Of a stretch of 64,000 bases of DNA, positions 36,713 to 44,553 are shown piece by piece. Source of the stretch: Planctomycetota bacterium (lineage in GTDB: Bacteria; Planctomycetota; Phycisphaerae; Phycisphaerales; Phycisphaeraceae); the NCBI GenBank assembly GCA_016350165.1, contig CP066225.1, positions 2,232,001-2,296,000 on the forward strand. Direction: 5' to 3'. The notes below the pieces were generated by a model, which did not search any database, had not been told where the DNA came from, and saw only the letters and a program-made list of their open reading frames with translations. The first letter of the stretch is position 1, and each line of letters opens with the position of its first letter. Position numbers and translations under genes: made by a program.

Positions 36713-36739
36713 ATCTTCTACTTCCTACAAACTTTCTCA

Positions 36740-38527
36740 TCACGCCATAACGATCTGCCCCGCCCCAATATCCCTCGCCTCAACCGCTCGCTGATCTTTC
36801 TCATATTGTCCAATCGCATCCCCAATCTCATCACAAACGCGCCCTTCACCCAGCATCCCCACCAACCCACGCTTCCACATCGCCCCCATCGGCTGATCCT
36901 GCACACCCACCAGATACACCCCAACACCCTGCTTCTGACACACCCGCACAAACGTCTCCAGGTAATGCATTCCCGTCGCATCCATCGCAGGAACAGCGTT
37001 CATCTTAATCACAATCCCCTTCACATCCCCCCCGATCCCAGCCCCGTTTTTTCGAGTCAGGTCCACAAACTTATCCGCAGCCCCAAAAAAGAACGGGCCA
37101 CTAATCTCATACACCACAAGCTCCTCCCCATACTTCCTCATCAGCTCACCACGCAATTCCCCATCATGCAAAACATCCCCCCCCTGTTCACCAAACACGT
37201 TCGCTTCTTCGGAGTCCAAACTTAAAAACTTCACCTCCGACACATCCGCCATCCGCTTCATGAACAGCAGCACCGCCAGCACCATCCCCACCTCGATCGC
37301 TACCACCAGATCGAACACCACCGTCAATCCAAACGTCAGCACGAACACCACCCCATCGCTCTTCGGCCCCTTCCCCAAATCACGGAAAGCTTGCCAGTCA
37401 CCCATGTTATAAGCCACAACCAACAACACCGCCGCCAACGTCGTCAGCGGGATCATCTTCGCATAAGGCATCAGCACCACCACAATTAGCAGCACCGTAA
37501 TCGCATGAACAATGCCCGCCACCGGCGTTCTCCCCCCACTCCTCACGTTCGCAGCCGTCCGCGCAATAGCGCCCGTCGCAGGTATTCCCCCGAACATCAC
37601 CGACCCAATATTCGCAAGTCCCTGCCCCACCAGTTCAGCATTCGACCGATGGTGACCACCGATCATCCCATCCGCAACCACTGCCGACAGCAAACTCTCC
37701 ACCCCGGCCAGCACCGCAATCGTCACTGCAGGCCCGATCAGATTTCGCACCATATCCCAATCCACCCCCTGCGGCAGCGTCAACTCAGGCAGCCCACCCT
37801 TCAAATCCCCAAATCGGCTCCCAATCGTCGCCACCCCGTTCATCCCCCAATGCTCACCCATCAGCACCACCCCAATCGTCACCACTAAAATCGCCACCAA
37901 CGACCCCGGCACAAACTTCACCCACTTAAACGGCAACTTCCCCCACCCCAATATCATCACAAGTGATCCCAATCCCAAACCCAGCGTTACCCAATCAATC
38001 CGCCCCAAATTCTCCCAATAGACCTTGCACATCGGCAAAAATTCGCCCGGCAGCCCCTCCACTGCCATCCCACTAAAATCCTTCAGCTGCTTAACCCCAA
38101 TCGCCACCGCAATGCCAGCCGTAAACCCCGTCACAACCGGATACGGGATATATTTAATCATTCCACCCAACCTCAAAACCCCCATCAGTACCAGCAATCC
38201 ACCCGCCATCAGACTCGCCACCATAAGCCCATCAATCCCATATTCCTGCACCACCGCATAAACCACCGGCACAAACGCCGCCGTCGGTCCACCAATCTGA
38301 ACACGGCTCCCACCAAAAAATGCAATCAAGAACCCCGCCACCGCCGCCGTATACAACCCCATCGCCGGCCCAACCCCCGACGCAATCGCCAATGCAATCG
38401 ACAACGGGATCGCAATGATCCCCACCAACACACCTGCCACCAGATCGCGCGCAAACTGCCCACGATCATAATCCTTAATCACTGTAAATAGCTTTGGCAC
38501 TAACGACTTCTGCATCTCGAACACCAT
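36740..38527 (-). CDS. SulP-family anion transporter, copy 1
   Basis: A 595-residue SulP transporter closely related to the gene downstream: same 'LVGIIAIPLSIALAIASG', 'GSRVQIGGPTAAFVPV' and 'SNAELVGQGLANIGSVMFGG' segments. It ends with a STAS domain ('VYEISGPFFFGAADKF', 'AVPAMDATGMHYLE') and a 30-residue C-terminal extension. Duplication of SulP genes is common; different anions or regulation are possible. Starts at an ATG at 38527, or at an ATG four codons later. Confidence 0.93.
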   Translation of the reverse strand: MVFEMQKSLVPKLFTVIKDYDRGQFARDLVAGVLVGIIAIPLSIALAIASGVGPAMGLYTAAVAGFLIAFFGGSRVQIGGPTAAFVPVVYAVVQEYGIDGLMVASLMAGGLLVLMGVLRLGGMIKYIPYPVVTGFTAGIAVAIGVKQLKDFSGMAVEGLPGEFLPMCKVYWENLGRIDWVTLGLGLGSLVMILGWGKLPFKWVKFVPGSLVAILVVTIGVVLMGEHWGMNGVATIGSRFGDLKGGLPELTLPQGVDWDMVRNLIGPAVTIAVLAGVESLLSAVVADGMIGGHHRSNAELVGQGLANIGSVMFGGIPATGAIARTAANVRSGGRTPVAGIVHAITVLLIVVVLMPYAKMIPLTTLAAVLLVVAYNMGDWQAFRDLGKGPKSDGVVFVLTFGLTVVFDLVVAIEVGMVLAVLLFMKRMADVSEVKFLSLDSEEANVFGEQGGDVLHDGELRGELMRKYGEELVVYEISGPFFFGAADKFVDLTRKNGAGIGGDVKGIVIKMNAVPAMDATGMHYLETFVRVCQKQGVGVYLVGVQDQPMGAMWKRGLVGMLGEGRVCDEIGDAIGQYEKDQRAVEARDIGAGQIVMA

Positions 38528-38786
38528 TCATTACCAACACAGGCGAACAAGATTCACACTTCACACTCTCAACACAAACCGCAACGCAAAACCCCTCCCT
38601 CCATCCATCAGGATTTCAGAAACGGTCAAATCGCTCATTATTAACAAAGGGGGCAAGAGACAGGCAACTCAGACTCCATTGCAGAGCCGCAGACATTAAA
38701 CCACTTCGCTATACCCGAAGCAAATCACCCCACCCACCATGACTACTCCACCACCAATCCCCCAACACACCTCAACATTTCAACCA

Positions 38787-39947
38787 TCAAGACACTCGCC
38801 GATGATCCTCATCATTCGGATGAATCACGCGATAATCGATCAACACGTCCTCCCCGATCTGTTTCACATTATCCAGCAGCAACTGATGCGTATCACAAAT
38901 ATGATGCAGGTTATTCCCATTCACAGCACTCAGCGCATCATGATCCCCCGCAACACGCGGCGCAATAAACGTAAGCACCTGATCCACCAGTTCCTCCTCA
39001 AACAACGTCCCCGTCAGATACGCACCACCCTCACACAGAATATTCGTCATCTGATGCTCACTTACCAGATATCGCATAAACCCATGCAGATCTAAATGCC
39101 CACACTCCCGCACGCCCATCGGCACAATAATCGCACCATGCCCCTCAATATCCTTCACTCGCTCCGCTTCCTTTTTCACCACAACCTCACTTGCCGCAAT
39201 AATCACCTCCGGCCCATCATCATGCAATAACTGACTCTTCAGCGGTATCCTCAGATGCGGATCAATCACAACCCGCTTCGCCACCCTTTTAACATGCACA
39301 TTACGCGCCGTCAGCGCCGGATCATCATGCTCAACCGTCCGCACACCCACCATCACACCATCCACCCTCGACCTGATCCGAGCCACAATCTCTCTTGATC
39401 GATCACAACTGATCCATTTACTATCCCCCGTCATCGTTGCCGTCTTCCCATCCAAAGTTTGTGCCCACTTACACATCACCCAAGGGAGCCCCGTCGTCAC
39501 CCGTTTCACAAACCCCTCATTCAATTTCATCGCCGCCGCTTCACACACACCAACCGTCACCTCAATCCCCGCACTGACCAACTTCTCAATCCCACTCCCA
39601 CTCACTTCCTCAAACGGGTCTTCCATCGCCACCACCACACGCTTGATCCCCGACTTAATCACCGCATCCACACACGGCGGCTGCTTCCCATGATGACTGC
39701 AAGGCTCAAGATTCACATACATCGTCAACCCCGCCGTATCCACACCCTTCTCCCTGCAATCATTCAGCGCCGCCACCTCAGCATGCGCCTCGCCAAATTT
39801 TGCATGGTATCCCTCACCCACAATCCGATTATCCTTCACAACCACAGCACCAACGAGTGGATTCGGCTCAACATAACCTCGCCCACGCATCGCAATATCC
39901 AAAGCACTGCGCATAAACGTCACATCTCGTGGCTGCAATCGACTCAT
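38787..39947 (-). CDS. ribD: riboflavin biosynthesis bifunctional deaminase/reductase RibD
   Basis: A 386-residue protein of usual length. The N-terminal zinc deaminase domain has 'HAEVAAL' and 'PCSHHGKQPPC' (zinc ligands His, Cys, Cys). The C-terminal reductase domain has 'GDSKWISCDRSREIVARIRS', 'DGVMVGVRTVEHDDPALTAR' and 'ILCEGGAYLTGTLF'. It converts 2,5-diamino-6-ribosylamino-pyrimidinone phosphate to the ribityl-uracil intermediate in two steps, using NADPH. The other rib genes are not adjacent. Encoded on the minus strand upstream of the SulP pair. Confidence 0.95.
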   Translation of the reverse strand: MSRLQPRDVTFMRSALDIAMRGRGYVEPNPLVGAVVVKDNRIVGEGYHAKFGEAHAEVAALNDCREKGVDTAGLTMYVNLEPCSHHGKQPPCVDAVIKSGIKRVVVAMEDPFEEVSGSGIEKLVSAGIEVTVGVCEAAAMKLNEGFVKRVTTGLPWVMCKWAQTLDGKTATMTGDSKWISCDRSREIVARIRSRVDGVMVGVRTVEHDDPALTARNVHVKRVAKRVVIDPHLRIPLKSQLLHDDGPEVIIAASEVVVKKEAERVKDIEGHGAIIVPMGVRECGHLDLHGFMRYLVSEHQMTNILCEGGAYLTGTLFEEELVDQVLTFIAPRVAGDHDALSAVNGNNLHHICDTHQLLLDNVKQIGEDVLIDYRVIHPNDEDHRRVS

Positions 39948-40226
39948 TCTTCTACATCCTTACTTCTATTGATCTAACTGCAAACCCCACTCCCCCTAAA
40001 GCATAGCCTGCAGTATCGATTAATCATACTCACCCACAAATTTCACCCCCCACAAACCAACTACGCTTTTCCCCTCACCACGCAAAAAAAATTTACGCCA
40101 CTATTTCAAAATCGTATAGCATACACTCGCCGATGCAATTTTAACCAAGCCTTTTAATTCAAACACACATCAAACTCACCAACACATAACACACTCATCA
40201 ACATCCAAAATTATGGGAGCCTGAAC

Positions 40227-41102
40227 ATGAAGTGGATCATCCGAGGTATTATCGCACTGCTTCTCCTCGTCGTCATCGCCGTCTCTATCCTATACATCTA
40301 CATCGACACCATCGCACGTCGTGGCATCGAATACGCTGCCAACTACGCCACCGGCTGCAAAACCACACTCGCCCAGGCAAACGTCGGCATCCTCAAGGGC
40401 TCCCTCACACTCACCGACCTCATCCTCTACAACCCACCCGACTACGGCGACACAACCTTCTTCGAACTCAAAAACGGCAAAACAGCCGTCGAACTCTCTA
40501 CACTCCGCCAAGATACCGTCGTCATACCACTACTCGAACTCAACGACCTCACTCTCAACATCATCCAGGAAGGTAAAAAATCAAACTACCAAACAATCTT
40601 TGACCACATGTCCAAGCTCCAGGAAGACTCTAAAAAAACCGAGCAAGGCGACACCGGCTCACAAAAAGGTTTCATGATCAATGAAATCCTCATCACCGAC
40701 ATCAAAGTCAACGTCAAATATGACAACCAACTCTACCCCGTAAAAATCCCCAAAATCCAACTCAAAGACATCGGCTCAGATACCGACTCTGGCGTCGTCC
40801 TCTCTCAAGTCTCAGGCATCATCATTCAAGCCATCATGAAATCAGTCATCGAAAACGCACCCGAAGTCCTACCCAAACTCATGATCAACGGCCTCCAAAA
40901 CGGACTCAACGGCGTCGGCGACATCGGTAGCTACTCCGCCGAAACCCTCGGCAACGTCATCGGCTCAATCCCCGGTGGCAAAGAACTCAACAAAGCACTA
41001 CAAGATGCAGGTGGCGCACTACATGGCAGCGGTAAATCACTCGAAGAAGGATTCGGCAATCTCTTCGGCGGCAGCAAAGACAAAGAAGAAGAATCCAAAT
41101 AA
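40227..41102 (+). CDS. AsmA-like membrane-anchored protein
   Basis: A 291-residue protein with one N-terminal membrane segment (residues 5-27, 'GIIALLLLVVIAVSILYIYI') and a periplasmic part beginning like the AsmA/DUF748 family: 'YATGCKTTLAQANVGILKGSLTLTDL' has the pattern of the first beta strands of this lipid-channel-type fold. The middle has a short charged linker, and the C-terminus is Gly/Ser/Lys-rich. AsmA relatives shuttle lipids between membranes; this small one may be a reduced member. GGGAG lies eight bases before the ATG. A strong terminator follows. Confidence 0.7.
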   Translation: MKWIIRGIIALLLLVVIAVSILYIYIDTIARRGIEYAANYATGCKTTLAQANVGILKGSLTLTDLILYNPPDYGDTTFFELKNGKTAVELSTLRQDTVVIPLLELNDLTLNIIQEGKKSNYQTIFDHMSKLQEDSKKTEQGDTGSQKGFMINEILITDIKVNVKYDNQLYPVKIPKIQLKDIGSDTDSGVVLSQVSGIIIQAIMKSVIENAPEVLPKLMINGLQNGLNGVGDIGSYSAETLGNVIGSIPGGKELNKALQDAGGALHGSGKSLEEGFGNLFGGSKDKEEESK

Positions 41103-41120
41103 CTGAAAACGATTCCTCTT

Positions 41121-41135
41121 CTAACCAACCATTAG
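41121..41135. repeat. dispersed 15-bp palindrome between gene end and terminator
   Basis: CTAACCAACCATTAG, 18 bases after the stop of the AsmA-like gene and just before its terminator. Confidence 0.55.
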
Positions 41136-41141
41136 ACCCCA

Positions 41142-41173
41142 AAAAGCTCATGCCTCTCGCATGAGCTTTTTCT
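41142..41173 (+). terminator. terminator of the AsmA-like gene
   Basis: Perfect 12-bp stem AAAAGCTCATGC / GCATGAGCTTTT with a CTCTC loop and T tail. Confidence 0.92.
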
Positions 41174-41196
41174 TTCCTCCCAACCAATACACAACT

Positions 41197-41256
41197 TACG
41201 ATACGCTACAGTGAAACCTATCAAGTAGCCGCCGATCCACGATCGGCGCGCTCACC
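41197..41256. repeat. REP-like element, copy 2 (downstream of RAYT gene)
   Basis: Left block with CGATACGCTACAGTGAAAC and right hairpin CGCCGATC-CAC-GATCGGCG (41230-41248). It abuts the 3' end of the RAYT transposase gene. Confidence 0.75.
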
Positions 41257-41259
41257 ACC

Positions 41260-41742
41260 TCACTCCTCACAATCATTTTTTCTAATCCAAACCACCCCAT
41301 CATGCTTAGGCAAATAAGCCCCACACAAATAATCAAAATGTTCCTGATCCTTCACACGCTTCCGACTCGCCCCTTTACTAAACCACTTACGTTTTCCATA
41401 TTTGTTATTTAATCTACTTGTCATTGAATACTTAATCCGATTCCGCAATACCTCCCACTCACGCTCATCCTCCCACCCAACTAAAACGTGCACATGCGAA
41501 ACATCACAAGAAAACCCATACAAATTCAACCTCATCAAATCCGATGACTTCCGACACACTTCAAGCAATAACAGTTGAATATCACAGCCAAACCATGAAT
41601 CATTCTCTTTGGCTAACTGAAGATAATTTTGATACGCCAAATGATCTGTATCACGAAACTTACCACCACTCCGCACATACCCCTCATCCCGGTCAGGCAT
41701 CCAACTCCCATACGCATGAAACGTAAATAGATATACAGCCAT
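41260..41742 (-). CDS. REP-associated tyrosine transposase (RAYT)
   Basis: A 160-residue protein of the Y1 (IS200-like) transposase superfamily, RAYT branch. Visible family features: 'GSWMPDRDEGYVR' near the N-terminus, 'GFSCDVSHVHVLVGWE' with the HxH metal motif, 'KRKWFSKGASRKRVKD' (W-F-S/T-x-G-x-S-R-K/R region) and a late Tyr in 'FDYLCGAYLPKHDG'. RAYTs nick single-stranded REP hairpins and are domesticated rather than self-mobilising elements. REP-like copies lie on both sides (41197-41256 and 41768-41815), which supports the call. The gene starts at an ATG at 41742, with another ATG one codon earlier. Confidence 0.88.
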   Translation of the reverse strand: MAVYLFTFHAYGSWMPDRDEGYVRSGGKFRDTDHLAYQNYLQLAKENDSWFGCDIQLLLLEVCRKSSDLMRLNLYGFSCDVSHVHVLVGWEDEREWEVLRNRIKYSMTSRLNNKYGKRKWFSKGASRKRVKDQEHFDYLCGAYLPKHDGVVWIRKNDCEE

Positions 41743-41767
41743 CATTCACCCTCGAAAACAAATCCTA

Positions 41768-41815
41768 CAACTCAAATAGCCGCCGATCCACGATCGGCGC
41801 GCTCACCCCTCACAC
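41768..41815. repeat. REP-like element, copy 3 (upstream of RAYT gene)
   Basis: Hairpin CGCCGATC-CAC-GATCGGCG at 41781-41799 followed by the same CGCTCACC as copy 2. The left block is reduced. Confidence 0.72.
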
Positions 41816-41945
41816 CTCCTCCCCCAAAATTTTCAAACATCATAAAACCCCTCCCTCAAAACCCCAATACCCTGCCCGTTTTTCGTCGCCTCCTCAACTC
41901 CATAAAGCCTAATATCTCTACAGATCCAAAACACGGAGCACAAAC

Positions 41946-42686
41946 ATGAAACTCGAAAACAAAACCATCCTTATCACCGGCGCCAACAAAGGGCTAGGCC
42001 TCGCCCTCACGCAACAACTCCTCACCCATAACATCAAAAAGATCTACGCAACCAGTCGCAACCTCGACAACCTTAACGACATAACCCACCCCAACATCAC
42101 CAAACTTCAGCTCGACATCACCGACCCAAATCAAATCACACAAGCCGCATCCATCGCAGCCGACACACAAATCCTCATCAACAACGCAGGTATCATCACA
42201 TACGAAGACGCTTTCGAAGCAGACCTCCAGTCTATTCACCAAAACTTCAACACCAATTTCTTCAGCAACCTCAACATGATCCGCGCCTTCACCCCTATCC
42301 TCAAACAAAACACCCCAGCCGCAATCATCAACATCGCATCCATCGCCGCCTTCGCTAATTTCCCCTTTATTGCAGGCTATTCCGCCTCTAAAGCCGCCCT
42401 CTTCTCACTTACCCAAAGTACGCGTATCCACCTCGCCACCTCAAACATTGCCGTCCACTCCGTCAACCCCGGGCCCATCGACACCGACATGACCAAAAAC
42501 CTCGACATGCCCAAAACCTCACCCACCGACGTCGCCAACAACATCATAGATGCGCTCATCCAGGATCAGCCCGACATCTTCCCCGACCCAACAAGCCAAC
42601 ACTTTTTCAGTCTCTGGAACAACAACTACCGCGACCTCGAACAAGCAGTACAAGAAATGACAACAACCCAACCAACCACCAACTAA
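41946..42686 (+). CDS. short-chain dehydrogenase/reductase (SDR)
   Basis: A 246-residue classical SDR: 'ILITGANKGLGLAL' is the TGxxxGxG cofactor loop, 'ILINNAGI' the NNAG motif, 'IINIASIAAFANFPFIAGYSASKAAL' holds the catalytic Ser and the YxxxK pair, and 'NPGPIDTDM' follows as usual. It should reduce or oxidise an alcohol/carbonyl with NAD(P)H. Substrate unknown. GGAG lies nine bases before the ATG. It sits between two REP-like elements and next to ada, without evidence of cotranscription. Confidence 0.92.
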   Translation: MKLENKTILITGANKGLGLALTQQLLTHNIKKIYATSRNLDNLNDITHPNITKLQLDITDPNQITQAASIAADTQILINNAGIITYEDAFEADLQSIHQNFNTNFFSNLNMIRAFTPILKQNTPAAIINIASIAAFANFPFIAGYSASKAALFSLTQSTRIHLATSNIAVHSVNPGPIDTDMTKNLDMPKTSPTDVANNIIDALIQDQPDIFPDPTSQHFFSLWNNNYRDLEQAVQEMTTTQPTTN

Positions 42687-42710
42687 TCCATAAACATGAC
42701 TCACAACCAG

Positions 42711-42772
42711 CCAACGATACGCTTGAGTGAAACAACTCAAAATAACCGCCAACCCCCGATCGGCGTGCCCAC
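42711..42772. repeat. REP-like element, copy 4 (degenerate hairpin)
   Basis: Left block CGATACGCTTGAGTGAAAC matches copies 1 and 2; the hairpin is partly lost (CGCCAAC...GATCGGCG). Confidence 0.65.
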
Positions 42773-42844
42773 ATCCCATCACTCCCCCTCAAAACTCCCC
42801 ACAGACAACCTCCTGACAAATTTCTACAATAGCTGAAACTAAAG

Positions 42845-43891
42845 ATGTTCAACAAAACCAAACAATCCGAATTCTATACAGCCCTCGTCAACAAAGACCC
42901 AAACTACGAGGGACAATTCTTCGCAGGCATCAAGACCACCAACATCTTTTGTCGCCCCACTTGTCCTGCGCGAAAGCCCAATCCGGAAAACTGTGAGTAC
43001 TTCAAAACGCCGCAAGATGCGCTCCTCGCAGGTTATCGACCCTGCAAGCGATGCCATCCCCTCGCACTCCCACATGAAGCATCAACTCTCATCAAAAAAC
43101 TCATTGATGCAGTCGAAGCTGAACCCGAAAAACGCTGGAAAGACAGAGATTTTCGCGCAATCGGTGCTGACCCATCCACGGTTCGCCGACACTTCAAAAA
43201 ACGTTTCGGCATGACCTTCGTCGCATACGCGCGCGCACGCCGCATGGGGCTCGCACTCAACAACATCCGTTCAGGTGATTCAGTCATTCAATCCCAAATC
43301 GCAGCAGGCTACGAATCAGGTTCCGGCTTCCGCGACGCCTTCTCACGCATCATGGGAGCCCCACCCTCAAAAAACAAACAGCAAACCGTTCTAAGCGCTG
43401 ATTGGATCGACACCGCACTCGGGCCCATGATCGCCATCACCGACGATACCCACTTACACCTGCTCGAATTCGTCGATCGTCGCGGCCTCGAACGTGAAGT
43501 CGAACGTCTACGCCAACGACGTAACGCTGCCATCATCCCCAATAAAACCGCTATCACTAAATCTATCACCAAAGAACTCATCCAATACTTTAAAGGCAAC
43601 CTAATAACCTTTAAAACTCCCATTATTTACCTTGGTTCTGAATTCCAACAAACTGTTTGGGAAAAACTCCGCACCATCCCCTACGGCTCAACCTGGTCTT
43701 ACTCCGATCTTGCCTATTCATTGAATAGACCTACCGCCGCTCGCGCTGTCGCCCGCGCCAACGGTACAAACCAACTTGCCATCATCATCCCCTGCCACCG
43801 TATCATCACCAAAGACGGCGATCTCGGTGGCTACGCAGGTGGCATCCCGCGTAAAAAACAACTCCTCGAACTCGAGTCTAATAACATCTAA
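42845..43891 (+). CDS. ada: bifunctional Ada: methylphosphotriester/O6-methylguanine repair and activator
   Basis: A 348-residue Ada of usual length. Residues 35-75 form the zinc-thiolate domain: 'IFCRPTCPARKP' and 'YRPCKRCHP' supply the four Cys, of which the first accepts the methyl group from DNA phosphotriesters. An AraC-type HTH follows (residues ~80-180, 'AAGYESGSGFRDAFSRIMG'). The C-terminal alkyltransferase has 'IPYGSTWSYSDLA' and the acceptor 'IIPCHRII'. It repairs alkylated DNA and, once methylated, activates the response. A palindrome copy lies inside (43714-43728) and another supplies its stop codon (43888-43902). Confidence 0.96.
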   Translation: MFNKTKQSEFYTALVNKDPNYEGQFFAGIKTTNIFCRPTCPARKPNPENCEYFKTPQDALLAGYRPCKRCHPLALPHEASTLIKKLIDAVEAEPEKRWKDRDFRAIGADPSTVRRHFKKRFGMTFVAYARARRMGLALNNIRSGDSVIQSQIAAGYESGSGFRDAFSRIMGAPPSKNKQQTVLSADWIDTALGPMIAITDDTHLHLLEFVDRRGLEREVERLRQRRNAAIIPNKTAITKSITKELIQYFKGNLITFKTPIIYLGSEFQQTVWEKLRTIPYGSTWSYSDLAYSLNRPTAARAVARANGTNQLAIIIPCHRIITKDGDLGGYAGGIPRKKQLLELESNNI

Positions 43892-43902
43892 CCATGTGTT
43901 AG
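43888..43902. repeat. dispersed 15-bp palindrome overlapping the ada stop codon
   Basis: CTAACCATGTGTTAG; its bases 2-4 are the TAA stop of ada. Confidence 0.6.
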
Positions 43903-43983
43903 TGACATGATTAATCAATTGCTCAAGTTTTTTAAACAGCTCGCGCGATCGCTGCGCCAACTCATACAACATCGGATAAACCA

Positions 43984-44163
43984 ATGGCAAAAAACAATCA
44001 AAACAAAAACCTGCAACCATCAATCTACATCGCGCCTATTAACCTCGCATCAATTACTTCATTAATTCGAACCAAACGTAAATCAAAGAAAATCACCACC
44101 CAACCCATCGTAAAACAAGACGAGAACAAAGCAGTTCAAGCTAATGACAACCAGCGTGCGTAA
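43984..44163 (+). CDS. possible small basic ORF
   Basis: A 59-codon ORF ('MAKNNQNKNLQPSIYIAP' start, Lys-rich middle) in the gap after ada. It has no good ribosome binding site and no recognisable family, and a second 52-codon ORF from 43907 overlaps it in another frame. It may be chance. Confidence 0.15.
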   Translation: MAKNNQNKNLQPSIYIAPINLASITSLIRTKRKSKKITTQPIVKQDENKAVQANDNQRA

Positions 44164-44500
44164 CATGCAATGTGCGTACAGAAACCCATACGTTTTCGTG
44201 CGTTTTTTTTGTACGCGGGCGCACGATTATTTGTTGCGATTTACAGAATAATGAAACCCATACAGATTTCTTTGTGCTATCCGTGGCATAAAACCCCAAA
44301 AAAGCGCGCACGTTTTCCTCATTTTCAGGGTATGCACCTAACCAAAAATCGAGCGTTTTAAGCAGAAACGCGCTCAAAACAGCGCACTTTGGTCAAAAAC
44401 GATCCAGTTTTAGCCAGTTTTGACGCGCAAATATGCGCTCAAATGCGTGTTTGTGCGCGCATTCACGCTACAGCGCGCACAAAACCGACGAGAACTACGG
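44140..44500. other. gene-free GTGCGC-rich stretch
   Basis: No gene is visible. The stretch is packed with GTGCG/GCGCAC words (near 44155, 44171, 44200, 44230, 44304, 44380, 44452 and 44475) and TCAAAA words. It resembles the stretch at 9.03-9.45 kb. The promoter of the gene at 44554 must lie at its right end. Confidence 0.5.
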
Positions 44501-44553
44501 TATCAACAGTAGGTACTTGCTGATTCATCCGCACAGCTAGTTACAATGTGACC

